Origin: Burkholderia catarinensis
GTDB lineage: Bacteria > Pseudomonadota > Gammaproteobacteria > Burkholderiales > Burkholderiaceae
DNA length: 64,000 nucleotides
Direction of reading: 5' to 3'
Assembly (NCBI RefSeq): GCF_001883705.2
Contig: NZ_MDEQ02000007.1
Span: forward strand, 62,001-126,000
Under the pieces are notes generated by a model that made no database searches, was not told the origin of the DNA, and saw only the letters and a list, made by a program, of their open reading frames with translations. The position numbers and the translations under genes are program-made. Shown here in pieces: positions 16,860-25,704 of the stretch (position 1 is its first letter; each line of letters begins with the position of its first letter).

Positions 16860-19562
16860 ATGAAACAAAGGGCATTGGCGTTGGCCATCAAAAGAATCCT
16901 TTGGGCTGAACTCGCGTTGTCGGCGGCTATCGCCGCTCCCGCGTTCGCGCAAAGCCAGCCGGCCACGACCGGTGGCACCGCTGCAACGACGACATCGGAA
17001 GCCGCACCGGCCGCGACGGACGCGGGCAACGTGACCAGAATGGAACGCGTGGAAGTCACCGGGTCGCTGATCCGCACGTCGGACAAGGTCGGCAACACGG
17101 AAGTGCAGACCATCACGCCGAAGGAGATCGAGCAGAGCGGCTACACGACGGTGGCGGACTTTCTGCGCGGCACGTCCGCGAACTCCGGCAGCAGCTGGGG
17201 ACAAACGACGATGAACAGCTCCGCGCAGGGCGGCGGCGGCATCGCGTTGCGCGGGCTCAGCGAGAAATACACGCTGGTGCTGGTGGACGGTCAGCGGGTG
17301 GCGAACTACGGCAAGGCGGTGAACTTCACCGACACGTTCTTCGACGTCAACTCGATTCCGCTCAACATGGTCGACCACATCGACATCGTGAAGACCGGCG
17401 CGGTTTCGGTGTACGGCTCCGATGCGATCGCAGGTGTGGTCAACATCATCACGAAGAAGAACTTTCAGGGCTTGCAGATCGACGGCCAGCTCGGCAAGGC
17501 GCAGCATCCCGGCGACGCGCAAGGGAGTTTCAGCGTGCTCGGCGGCATCGGCGATCTGAACTCGGACCGTTTCAACGTGACAGCCGCGGCCAGCTACTAC
17601 CGCGACAGCGGCTCGTCGCTCGCCGATCGCTCGCTTACCGCCAATCAGGACTTCAGCCAGTTCCCCGGCGGCCTCGCCGGCCCGCTCGGTCCGAACCAGC
17701 AGTCGTACTGGACGGCGCCCGACGGCACCAGGGTCGCGCTCAGCCCGTGCCCGCCCGGCAGCGTGTCGGCGAACGGCGGCTCGACGTGTAAATCGAATCC
17801 TGCCAGCACCACCTCGCTGGTTCCGGGCATCACGCGCTTGAACGCGAAAGTGCGCGGCACCTTCAAGATCAACGACGACGTGCAGGCCTACGCCGACTTG
17901 TGGGTGAGCCGCAACGAAACGGTGCAGAACGAAGGTCCGGCCGCGCTCTCCAGCACGACCAACGCGTTCAATCCAGCGACCGGTTCGGCGTTGCCGCTCT
18001 CGCGCACCGTCTCGGCGGGCAACCCGTACAACCCCTTCGGCGTCGCGACGCCGATCAGCTACACGTTCCCGAATACGGTTTCGGCCGATACGGTATCGAC
18101 TTTCTGGCGTGCCTCGACCGGCGTGAAGGGCTCGTTCACCACGAAGAAGTTCGGCGACTGGGACTGGTCCGCGGATTACGGCCACTCGCAAAGCACGGTC
18201 GACACCACCTACCAGAACATGCTGAACGTGGCGGGCGTGGAGAGCATCCTGCAGAACGGCAGCTTCAATTTCTCGAATCCGTCGGCCACGCCGAATGGCT
18301 TGAACGGCGTGTTCCAGAACGACTACGAGCAGGCGATCTCCAAGCTCGACAGCGTGACCGCCAAGACCTCGACCGGCAACCTGTTCAATCTGCCGGGCGG
18401 CCCGGTCGGCGTCGGCTTCGGCACGGAGTTCCGTCACGAGAGTTCGCTGATCAACTCGCGCACCTATACCTCGCAGGGCATCACCGCGCCGGCCAACATT
18501 CAGACGGTCAACGGTTCGCGCAACGTGGCCGCCGTTTACTACCAGGTCGACATTCCGATCATCCGCAACCTGACGTTCACGCAAGCGGGCCGTTACGACC
18601 ACTACAGCGATTTTGGCGGTGCGTTCTCGCCGAGCTTCGCGCTGCGTTTCCAGCCGGTGCAGGCGCTCACGACCTACGCGTCGTACAGTCGCGGCTTCCG
18701 TGCGCCGACGCTGGTTGAAAACTCGCAGGCGGTGTATCTCGGCCACCAGAACCTGGTCGATCCCAACGATCCGAGTGGCGTGCCGACCAAGCACTTCACG
18801 ACCGAGCAGACCAACGGCAATCCGAATCTGCAGCCTGAGCACACCAAGAACTACAACATCGGCTTCCAGCTCTCACCGGACTCGTCCACGGATATCGGCG
18901 CGGCGTTCTACAAGATTCACATCGACGGCGTGATCGGCGTCAACGATCCGAACGCGGTGATGGATGCGAACAACCCGGCCACGGTAATCCGCAATCCCGA
19001 CGGCACGGTGGCCTACATCAAGCAACAGTTCGTCAACCTCGGCTCGCTCGACACCGACGGCTTCGACATGAATTTCCGCAAGTCGGTCGGCACGAAGTAC
19101 GGCACCTTCACCCTGGCGGGCGACTGGGCGTACGTGTGGCACTTCAAGCTGAACAGCCCGGGCGCGCCGACCCAGGACTTCGCCGGCAACAACCTCGCGC
19201 TGCTGCAACCGTTCGGCGCCAGCAATCCGCGCTGGAAGGGCAATACGAGCTTGAGCTGGGACTACCGTAAGTTCACCACCACGCTGACCTGGCAATACAC
19301 CGGCCCGTACACCAATGCGGTGGCGGCCGAGTTCGGCGACGGCGGCACGTTGTCGGTCGCCTCGTATAGCCAGTTCAACCTGATGGCGACGTATCGCGGC
19401 TTCAAGCATTGGACGATCTACGGCGGCATCAACAACATTTTCGACCGCAAGCCGCCGTTCGACGTGGAGTGGCAGGCCACCCCGGATATCACCGGTTACG
19501 ACCAGTCGCTTTACACCAACATCGGCCGCTTCTTCCAGGTCGGCGCGACGTACCGCTTCTGA
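16860..19562 (+). CDS. TonB-dependent outer-membrane receptor
   Basis: A 900-residue receptor. The ATG at 16860 is preceded by AGAAGGGGAAAA and gives a signal peptide ending PAFAQ at about residue 31. A plug domain (about 50-190) contains a TonB-box-like segment near ERVEVTGSLIRTSD, then ADFLRGTSANSG, GGIALRGLSEKYTLVLVDGQ and the plug end SDAIAGVVNIITKK. A 22-stranded barrel follows, ending in an aromatic C-terminal residue (QVGATYRF) as needed for BAM recognition. It should import a large ligand across the outer membrane. exbB, exbD, tonB and a Yej-type importer follow on the same strand, suggesting a peptide or siderophore-peptide substrate; the ligand is unknown. Confidence 0.92.
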   Translation: MKQRALALAIKRILWAELALSAAIAAPAFAQSQPATTGGTAATTTSEAAPAATDAGNVTRMERVEVTGSLIRTSDKVGNTEVQTITPKEIEQSGYTTVADFLRGTSANSGSSWGQTTMNSSAQGGGGIALRGLSEKYTLVLVDGQRVANYGKAVNFTDTFFDVNSIPLNMVDHIDIVKTGAVSVYGSDAIAGVVNIITKKNFQGLQIDGQLGKAQHPGDAQGSFSVLGGIGDLNSDRFNVTAAASYYRDSGSSLADRSLTANQDFSQFPGGLAGPLGPNQQSYWTAPDGTRVALSPCPPGSVSANGGSTCKSNPASTTSLVPGITRLNAKVRGTFKINDDVQAYADLWVSRNETVQNEGPAALSSTTNAFNPATGSALPLSRTVSAGNPYNPFGVATPISYTFPNTVSADTVSTFWRASTGVKGSFTTKKFGDWDWSADYGHSQSTVDTTYQNMLNVAGVESILQNGSFNFSNPSATPNGLNGVFQNDYEQAISKLDSVTAKTSTGNLFNLPGGPVGVGFGTEFRHESSLINSRTYTSQGITAPANIQTVNGSRNVAAVYYQVDIPIIRNLTFTQAGRYDHYSDFGGAFSPSFALRFQPVQALTTYASYSRGFRAPTLVENSQAVYLGHQNLVDPNDPSGVPTKHFTTEQTNGNPNLQPEHTKNYNIGFQLSPDSSTDIGAAFYKIHIDGVIGVNDPNAVMDANNPATVIRNPDGTVAYIKQQFVNLGSLDTDGFDMNFRKSVGTKYGTFTLAGDWAYVWHFKLNSPGAPTQDFAGNNLALLQPFGASNPRWKGNTSLSWDYRKFTTTLTWQYTGPYTNAVAAEFGDGGTLSVASYSQFNLMATYRGFKHWTIYGGINNIFDRKPPFDVEWQATPDITGYDQSLYTNIGRFFQVGATYRF

Positions 19563-19589
19563 TGCACCAGCAGTCCGTTTAGTCAGTCG

Positions 19590-19623
19590 GCCGCTCCGGC
19601 TCCGTCATCGAGACCGGAGCGGC
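19590..19623 (+). terminator. Hairpin between receptor gene and exbB (possible partial terminator)
   Basis: GCCGCTCCGG (19590-19599) pairs perfectly with CCGGAGCGGC (19614-19623) over a 14-nt loop, followed by TTGCCTTTGTT. The T-tract is interrupted. It may reduce read-through so that receptor mRNA exceeds exbB-yej mRNA, or stabilise the receptor transcript 3' end. Confidence 0.55.
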
Positions 19624-19657
19624 TTGCCTTTGTTAGACACGTAATAAGGAGTTCCCC

Positions 19658-20269
19658 GTGATCAATACCCTTATCAACTATTCCGTTCAATCGATGGGCC
19701 TGATTCCCTTGCTGGCCTTCATCTTCCTGCTGGGCATCTCGATTATCGTCGAGCGCTTCATATTCTTCTCGCGAGCGGTCAAGGCGGGCAAGACGCTCGA
19801 ACATGATCTGAAGATGGTCGAGCCGGCCAATCTGGGCGACGCGCAGAAGGTCGCCGAACACTATAAGCAAACCGTGCAGGGCGAACTCGTCAAGAGCGCG
19901 CTGAAGGTGCAGGGCAAGCCGGAAGCGGTGGTGGAGCGCGAACTGGAGGAAACCATCATGTTCCAGATGCCGCGCCTCGACCGCAATCTGTGGATTCTCG
20001 ATACGGCGGTGACGCTCGGCCCGCTGCTCGGCCTGCTCGGCACGATCATCGGCATGGTCGAGTCGTTCAACGTGCTCGGCGCGAGCGGCACCTCGAACCC
20101 GAACGGCGTGACGGGCGGCATCGGCCACGCGCTGACGGCTACCGCGTGCGGGCTGACCATTGCGATCATCTGCGTGATCTTCCTGAACTACTTCAACAAG
20201 CGCATCCGCATGACGGTCAATCAGTTCGACCTGATCAAGTCGCTGCTCGTGTCGCGCTTCGCCGCCTGA
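19658..20269 (+). CDS. exbB: ExbB/TolQ/MotA-family proton channel subunit
   Basis: A 203-residue inner-membrane protein with three TM segments (about 13-33, 115-137 and 150-180) in the ExbB arrangement. The core TLGPLLGLLGTIIGMVESF and the following GGIGHALTATACGLTIAI match the proton-channel family. Together with ExbD it uses the proton gradient to energise TonB. The start follows TAATAAGGAGTTCCCC, a strong ribosome-binding site. It lies 95 bp after the receptor gene and 22 bp before exbD. A TolQ role is unlikely because tonB and a receptor are in the same operon. Confidence 0.92.
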   Translation: MINTLINYSVQSMGLIPLLAFIFLLGISIIVERFIFFSRAVKAGKTLEHDLKMVEPANLGDAQKVAEHYKQTVQGELVKSALKVQGKPEAVVERELEETIMFQMPRLDRNLWILDTAVTLGPLLGLLGTIIGMVESFNVLGASGTSNPNGVTGGIGHALTATACGLTIAIICVIFLNYFNKRIRMTVNQFDLIKSLLVSRFAA

Positions 20270-20291
20270 AGAACCGTCAAGGAGAAGGATC

Positions 20292-20711
20292 ATGCGTAAC
20301 CATCGCAGCCATTACCTGGGCGCGGAAGAGAAGGCGCGCATCGAGATCATTCCGATGATCGACATCATGATGTTCCTGCTGGTGTTCTTCATGCTCGCCA
20401 CGCTGAAGATGATTCAGGGCGCGGGCATCAAGCTCGATCTGCCGCAATCGAGCACGGCGGAGCAGTTGCAGCAGACGGTGAAGGTGTCGATCGGCGTCAC
20501 CAAAAGCGACGAGATTTATCTGGATGCGAAGCCCGTCACGCCGAACGAGTTGACCGCGCATCTGGAAGGGCTCGTCCACGATTCGAAGAAGGTCGACGTG
20601 GCGATCGCCGGCGACGAAGGCACGAGCTACAAGAACATCGTCAAGGTCATGGACCTGGTGCGCGCGGCGGGCATCAGCTCGGTAGCACTGGCGACCAATC
20701 CGACGACATGA
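20292..20711 (+). CDS. exbD: ExbD/TolR-family biopolymer transport protein
   Basis: A 139-residue single-pass protein. The TM segment (about 23-43) begins with the essential Asp24 in IIPMIDIMMFLLVFFMLATL, and a periplasmic domain of about 90 residues follows, as in ExbD. The start has AAGGAGAAGGATC upstream. Its last 4 bases overlap the start of tonB (ATGA), so the two are coupled. It works with the ExbB protein encoded just before it. Confidence 0.92.
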   Translation: MRNHRSHYLGAEEKARIEIIPMIDIMMFLLVFFMLATLKMIQGAGIKLDLPQSSTAEQLQQTVKVSIGVTKSDEIYLDAKPVTPNELTAHLEGLVHDSKKVDVAIAGDEGTSYKNIVKVMDLVRAAGISSVALATNPTT

Positions 20712-21481
20712 ACTCTCCGGTACTCGACATGAAAGACCCGCGAAGTCGCCTGAACGGCGCACTCTGGGCAGAGTCCACGCCGGCGCATCATGGCCGCATG
20801 TCCATGAAGACGGCCGTGGGAGTGGCGCTCGTGGTCGAGCTGCTGATCGTCGCCGGACTTTCGCAGGTGAGCTTCAAGCAGGAGCCGCCGCCCGCGCGCA
20901 AGGTGATGCAAGTGGAGATGGCCCCGCCGCCACCGCCGCCGCCGCCGGAAGTGAAGAAGATCGAGCCGCCGCCCGCGCCCACGCCGGTCAAGCCCGTGCC
21001 CAAGCAGGTGCAGCCGAAGCCGCTGCCGACGCCCAAGCCGCCGCCGGCGATGCCGTCGCCCACGCCGAAGCCCGCCAACATCGCACCGGCTGCCAATCCG
21101 AACGCGAATGCGCCCGCCCTCGCGACGGCGAACGCCACGCCCGGACCGGCCACGGCTCCGGCCGCGCCGCCCGTGCCCGCGGCGCCGCCAGCGCTGCATG
21201 GCGTGGTCGACGGCCGCGGCCATTGTCAGGCCGTGCAGCCGCAGATTCCGCGCCGCGCGTTGCAGGAGGGCATCTCGGCGACCGTGATCGCGCATCTGTC
21301 GATCAGCCCGGACGGCAGCGTGAACGACGTGAAGATCGTGCGCGTCACGCCACCCACCTCGGTGTTCAACGAGGCGGTCATCAGCGCGGCGAAGTCGTAT
21401 CGATGCGAGAAGAACGCGGAGGCTTACGTCGGTGAAGTGGCGTTCTCGTTCAAGACCGCCGCGAGCGACGACGACCAGTAA
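20708..21481 (+). CDS. tonB: TonB energy transducer
   Basis: A 257-residue protein with one N-terminal TM helix (about 34-55, TAVGVALVVELLIVAGLSQV), a long Pro/Lys-rich periplasm-spanning region (about 75-165, including a run of eight Pro and many PxP/KP units) and a C-terminal TonB domain (about 175-250, GRGHCQAVQPQIPRRALQEG). The 30-residue cytoplasmic extension before the TM helix is longer than usual. It links ExbBD to the receptor TonB box. Having its own tonB and exbBD makes the cluster independent of the host's housekeeping TonB. Confidence 0.92.
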   Translation: MNSPVLDMKDPRSRLNGALWAESTPAHHGRMSMKTAVGVALVVELLIVAGLSQVSFKQEPPPARKVMQVEMAPPPPPPPPEVKKIEPPPAPTPVKPVPKQVQPKPLPTPKPPPAMPSPTPKPANIAPAANPNANAPALATANATPGPATAPAAPPVPAAPPALHGVVDGRGHCQAVQPQIPRRALQEGISATVIAHLSISPDGSVNDVKIVRVTPPTSVFNEAVISAAKSYRCEKNAEAYVGEVAFSFKTAASDDDQ

Positions 21482-21640
21482 GCACGGCGCGCGGGCGGCA
21501 ACGCGCGTCTGTGAAGGGAGCGCGAGCGACGGCCGCAAGCCGTCCTTGCGCCGGTTCGGTGTAGTGCACGACGTACCAAGCCGGCCTGTGAGCCGGCGCC
21601 TATCCACACGCAATCACACGCATCCACACGCATTCCGAAG

Positions 21641-23566
21641 ATGAGACTTGTGAAGTTTCGCTGGCCGCGCGTCGTGCCCCCGCTAACGCGCGTGCCCCCA
21701 CTAACGCGCGTGCCACTGCCGAGCCTGAGCGCGGCATGGATGATGGCGCTAGCCGCGACTCTGGCTTTGAGCGCGGCGCCCGCGCAGGCGAGGCCGTCGA
21801 TTGCTCAATACGACGAGCCCAAATACCCGGCCGATTTCGCGCACTTCGACTACGCCGATCCCGGCGCGCCCGCCGACGGCGCGCTCAGCTTCCAGAACTA
21901 CGACGAGCTGCAAACCTACGATTCGCTGAATCCATTCCTCGTGCGCGGCGCGCCGGCTCCCGATATCCGGCACTTGATGTTCGACACGCTGATGCAGCGC
22001 AGTTGGGACGAACTGGCCTCCGAGTACCCGCTGATCGCGGATGACGTGGAAGTTGCCGCCGACCTGGGTTCGGCGACCTTCCACATCAACCCGGCCGCGC
22101 GCTTTTCGAACGGCGACCCGATCACCGCGGCGGATATCAAATACTCGTTCGATACGTTGACGAGTCCGCAGGCTTCGCCGATGTTCAACGCGGAGTTCGC
22201 GGCGATCAAACGCGCGGTCGTGGTGGACAACGCAACCGTCCGCTTCGACTTCAAGCATGCGGAACGCTCGGCGCCGCTGATTGCCGGCGACTTGCCGATC
22301 TTCTCGCGCAAGTGGGGTATGCGCGCCGACGGCACGCGCCCGCCGTTCGATCAGATCGCCTCGGAGGCGCCGATCGCGAGCGGCCCGTATCTGGTCGAGT
22401 CGCGCAAGAACGACAAGCAGATTACCTTCCGCCGCAATCCGAACTATTGGGCCGCGAATCTGCCGTCGCGGCGCGGCATGTACCGTTTCGCGAGTATCAC
22501 GTTCAAGCTGTACCGCGATCACTACACGCAACTCGAAGCCTTCAAGGCCGGCGACGCCGACGTGGTCGTCGAATACAGCGCGACGCAGTGGGCCCGCAAG
22601 TACGTCGGCAAGAACTTCACGAACGGCATGCTGAAAAAGGGCGAATTCGCTGACGGCCCCGCGCAGATGCAGGGCATGCTGATCAATCAGCGCAAGCCGA
22701 TGTTCCGGGACGTGCGCGTGCGCCACGCGCTGAGCATGGCCTTCGATTACGACTGGATGAACCGCATGATGTTTCACGGGCAATACCGGCGCACGCATAG
22801 CTATTTCGATGCGAGCCCGTTCGGCGCGACCGGCCTGCCCGGATACAAGGAACTCGCGCTGCTCGAACCGTATCGCGACAGCGTGCCGCCCGAGGTATTC
22901 GGGCCGATGACGAAGCAGCCCGACACCATCGCGCCGAATTCATTGCGCGGCAATCTGCGCGTCGCGCGCGATCTGCTTGCGCAAGCCGGCTGGCACTACC
23001 GCGACGGCGCGCTGCGCGACGCGAAGGGCACGCCGATGACCATCGAGATCATGGACGATCAGCCCGGTATGGATCGCCTGATCCTGCCGTACATGCAGGC
23101 GCTCGGCGTGCTCGGCATAGAGGCGCACATGCGCGAGATCGACAGCGCGTTGTACCAGAAGCGCCTCGACAACTTCGAATTCGACATGACGACCTTCATC
23201 TATCCGCCGGTGACGATTCCCGGCGCGGAGCTGCAACGCCGTTTCGGCAGCGCGGCGGCTTCGCAGATCGGTTCGGAAAACTATTCGGGCATCCGCTCGA
23301 AGGCGGTCGACGCGCTGATTCGCGCCGCGCTTGCCGCCACCACGATCGAAGACCTGCAAGCGGCGACTCGCGCGCTCGATCGCGTGCTCATCAACTCGTA
23401 TTACCTCGTGCCCGAGTACTACGCGCCGGGCGCACGCATCGGCTACAAGGCCAGGATGGGATTTCCAAAGATCGTGCCGGCGACCTACCAGTACGAGGAT
23501 TGGGTCATCAGCTACTGGTACGCGAAGCCGCAAGCGGCGCAGACCCCAGCGGCCAAGGCGCATTGA
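21641..23566 (+). CDS. yejA: ABC transporter periplasmic peptide-binding protein, YejA-like
   Basis: A 641-residue family-5 extracellular solute-binding protein of the YejA type. Features include FAHFDYADPGAPADGALSF and SLNPFLVRGAPAPDIRHLMF near the N-terminus and the YEDWVISYWY ending. The start ATG at 21641 gives a long signal region containing an 18-bp tandem duplication (PPLTRV twice); the ATGs at 21740/21743 (MMALAATLALSAAPAQA) would give a cleaner signal peptide and may be the true start. YejA binds oligopeptides, including microcin C in E. coli, for delivery to YejBEF. The gene begins 159 bp after tonB. Confidence 0.88.
   Translation: MRLVKFRWPRVVPPLTRVPPLTRVPLPSLSAAWMMALAATLALSAAPAQARPSIAQYDEPKYPADFAHFDYADPGAPADGALSFQNYDELQTYDSLNPFLVRGAPAPDIRHLMFDTLMQRSWDELASEYPLIADDVEVAADLGSATFHINPAARFSNGDPITAADIKYSFDTLTSPQASPMFNAEFAAIKRAVVVDNATVRFDFKHAERSAPLIAGDLPIFSRKWGMRADGTRPPFDQIASEAPIASGPYLVESRKNDKQITFRRNPNYWAANLPSRRGMYRFASITFKLYRDHYTQLEAFKAGDADVVVEYSATQWARKYVGKNFTNGMLKKGEFADGPAQMQGMLINQRKPMFRDVRVRHALSMAFDYDWMNRMMFHGQYRRTHSYFDASPFGATGLPGYKELALLEPYRDSVPPEVFGPMTKQPDTIAPNSLRGNLRVARDLLAQAGWHYRDGALRDAKGTPMTIEIMDDQPGMDRLILPYMQALGVLGIEAHMREIDSALYQKRLDNFEFDMTTFIYPPVTIPGAELQRRFGSAAASQIGSENYSGIRSKAVDALIRAALAATTIEDLQAATRALDRVLINSYYLVPEYYAPGARIGYKARMGFPKIVPATYQYEDWVISYWYAKPQAAQTPAAKAH
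21674..21709 (+). repeat. 18-bp tandem duplication in the yejA 5' end
   Basis: Two copies, 21674-21691 and 21692-21709, differ at one base (GTGCCCCCGCTAACGCGC / GTGCCCCCACTAACGCGC). A third, partial copy (GTGCCACTGCC) follows. Just upstream (21605-21634) lies a CACACGCAT-type repeat. Both suggest replication slippage around the yejA start. Confidence 0.8.
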
Positions 23567-23582
23567 GCGACAGAGGAACAGC

Positions 23583-24635
23583 ATGCTTGCCTACATTCTC
23601 AGACGATTGCTGTTGATGGTGCCCACGCTGCTCGGCGTGGTCACGCTGACCTTCGTCGTCACGCAGTTCGTGCCGGGTGGGCCGGTCGAGCAGGTGGTGA
23701 CGCAACTCCGCCACGGCACTGGCCGTGGCGGAGAGGCCGGGGCGGGCGGCGGCGGTTATCACGGCAGCCAGGGCGTCGATCCGCAGCAACTCGAGCAGAT
23801 CAAGAAACAGTTCGGTTTCGACAAGCCGCCGCTCGAACGCTATCTGCTGATGCTCAGGCACTACGCGACGTTCGACCTCGGCCAGTCCTACTACCAGCAC
23901 GACAGCGTGTGGCAGGTGATTCGCTCGAAGCTGCCGGTCTCGGTCACGCTCGGCCTGTGGACCGTGTTGCTCACGTATCTGATCTCGGTGCCGTTGGGGA
24001 TCGCCAAAGCGGTGCGCAACGGCTCGCGCTTCGATACCGTGACGAGTGTGCTGGTGCTGGCCGGTTACGCGATTCCGGGCTTCGTGCTGGGCGTCTTGCT
24101 GCTGATGCTGTTCGGCGGCGGCACGTTCTGGCAGGTGTTTCCGATGCGCGGCCTCACGTCGGATAACTTCGGCGAGTTGAGCGCATTGGGCAAGGCGCTG
24201 GATTATCTGTGGCACATCGTGATGCCGGTCACGGCCTCGGTGGTCGGCAACTTCGCGATCGTCACGATTCTGACCAAGAACACTTTTCTGGAAGAAATCG
24301 GCCGGCAGTATGTGCTGACCGCGCGCGCGAAGGGCGCGCCGCAGCGCGACGTGCTGTGGAAACACGTGCTGCGCAACGCCGCGATTCCGTTGCTGACCGG
24401 CTTGCCGGCGGCCTTCGTCGGCGCGTTCCTGAACGGCAATCTGCTGATCGAAACACTGTTCTCGCTCGACGGCATGGGACAACTCTCCTACGACTCGGTG
24501 ATTCGCCGCGATTACCCCGTGGTGCTCGGTTCGCTGTTTCTGTTCACGCTGATCGCCCTCATCACCAAACTCATTGCTGACGTCTGCTATGTCCTCGTCG
24601 ACCCCCGCATCCAATTCAACCGCCTGGACCGCTGA
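23583..24635 (+). CDS. yejB: ABC transporter permease, YejB-like
   Basis: A 350-residue permease of the binding-protein-dependent transport family. TM1 is at about 9-29 (LLLMVPTLLGVVTLTFVVTQFVP), and a Gly-rich loop (RGGEAGAGGGG, about 55-65) follows as in YejB. Five more TM helices come after residue 110. The EAA loop that contacts the ATPase is in LTARAKGAPQRDVLWKHVLRNA. The ATG at 23583 has AGAGGA upstream. It is 16 bp after yejA and overlaps yejE by 47 nt. It forms the channel with YejE. Confidence 0.92.
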   Translation: MLAYILRRLLLMVPTLLGVVTLTFVVTQFVPGGPVEQVVTQLRHGTGRGGEAGAGGGGYHGSQGVDPQQLEQIKKQFGFDKPPLERYLLMLRHYATFDLGQSYYQHDSVWQVIRSKLPVSVTLGLWTVLLTYLISVPLGIAKAVRNGSRFDTVTSVLVLAGYAIPGFVLGVLLLMLFGGGTFWQVFPMRGLTSDNFGELSALGKALDYLWHIVMPVTASVVGNFAIVTILTKNTFLEEIGRQYVLTARAKGAPQRDVLWKHVLRNAAIPLLTGLPAAFVGAFLNGNLLIETLFSLDGMGQLSYDSVIRRDYPVVLGSLFLFTLIALITKLIADVCYVLVDPRIQFNRLDR

Positions 24636-25704
24636 CGCGTCCGGCGCGGCGCACGCGGCATCGCCGTCTCCGTGGCGGCGCACGTGGCTGCGCTTCAGGC
24701 GGCAGCGTCTGGGCTACTGGAGCCTCGTGATCTTCGTGTCGCTGTTCGTGCTCAGCCTGCTTGGCGAGGTGCTGTCCAACGATCGCCCGCTCGTCGTGCG
24801 CTACGACGGCCACTACTATTTTCCGATCGTGAAGGACTATTCGGAGACCCTGTTCGGCGGCGATTTTCCGGCGCGCGCGAATTACCTCGATCCGTATATC
24901 CGTTCGCGGCTCGAATCGAACGGCAACTTCGCGATCTATCCGCCGAATCATTTTCACTACGACACCATCGACTACTTCGCCGCGCATCCGTATCCGGCGC
25001 CGCCCACGTCGAGCAACTGGCTCGGCACCGATCAGTACGGCCGCGATGTGCTCGCCCGTTTGCTGTATGGCTTCCGCTTGTCGGTACTGATGGCGCTGGC
25101 GTTGACCGTGTCCGGCGTGGTGATCGGCGTGACGGCGGGCGCCGTGCAGGGCTTTTACGGCGGACGCACCGATCTGATCGGCCAGCGTCTGATCGAAATC
25201 TGGAGTTCGATGCCCGACCTGTACCTGCTGATCATTTTCGGGTCGATCTTCGAGCCGACCTTATGGCTGCTGTTCATCCTGCTTTCGTTGTTCGGCTGGC
25301 TCGTGCTGTCGGACTACGTGCGCGCCGAATTCCTGCGCAACCGCTCGCTCGATTACGTGAAAGCGGCGCGCACGATGGGTCTCGGCAACTGGCAGATCAT
25401 GTGGCGTCATGTGTTGCCGAACAGTCTCACGCCGGTGATTACGTTTCTGCCGTTTCGCATGAGCGCGGCGATTCTCTCGCTGACGAGCCTCGACTTTCTC
25501 GGCCTGGGCGTGCCGCCGCCGACGCCGAGCCTCGGCGAGTTGCTGCAGGAAGGCAAGAACAATCTGGACGCGTGGTGGATTTCGATGTCCGCGTTCGCCG
25601 CGCTGGTGATCACGTTGCTGCTGCTGACCTTCATGGGCGACGCGTTGCGCAATGCGCTCGACACGCGCTCGCGCGGTTCGGCGTTCGGCGGAGGTCCGCG
25701 ATGA
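24589..25704 (+). CDS. yejE: ABC transporter permease, YejE-like
   Basis: A 371-residue permease. A cytoplasmic N-terminus (about 1-38) precedes TM1 (about 39-60), then a large periplasmic region (65-145, YFPIVKDYSETLFGGDF) diagnostic of YejE. The WLGTDQYGRDVLARLLYG signature and the EAA loop (DYVKAARTMGLGNWQIMWRH) follow. The ATG at 24589 is preferred over an upstream TTG. It overlaps yejB by 47 nt and shares ATGA with yejF, so the three are coupled. Confidence 0.92.
   Translation: MSSSTPASNSTAWTADASGAAHAASPSPWRRTWLRFRRQRLGYWSLVIFVSLFVLSLLGEVLSNDRPLVVRYDGHYYFPIVKDYSETLFGGDFPARANYLDPYIRSRLESNGNFAIYPPNHFHYDTIDYFAAHPYPAPPTSSNWLGTDQYGRDVLARLLYGFRLSVLMALALTVSGVVIGVTAGAVQGFYGGRTDLIGQRLIEIWSSMPDLYLLIIFGSIFEPTLWLLFILLSLFGWLVLSDYVRAEFLRNRSLDYVKAARTMGLGNWQIMWRHVLPNSLTPVITFLPFRMSAAILSLTSLDFLGLGVPPPTPSLGELLQEGKNNLDAWWISMSAFAALVITLLLLTFMGDALRNALDTRSRGSAFGGGPR

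Noticed and set aside
16836-18842. 668-codon open frame antisense to the TonB receptor gene
   Set aside because: Arg/His-rich translation with no domain; a typical by-product of GC-rich third positions in the real gene.
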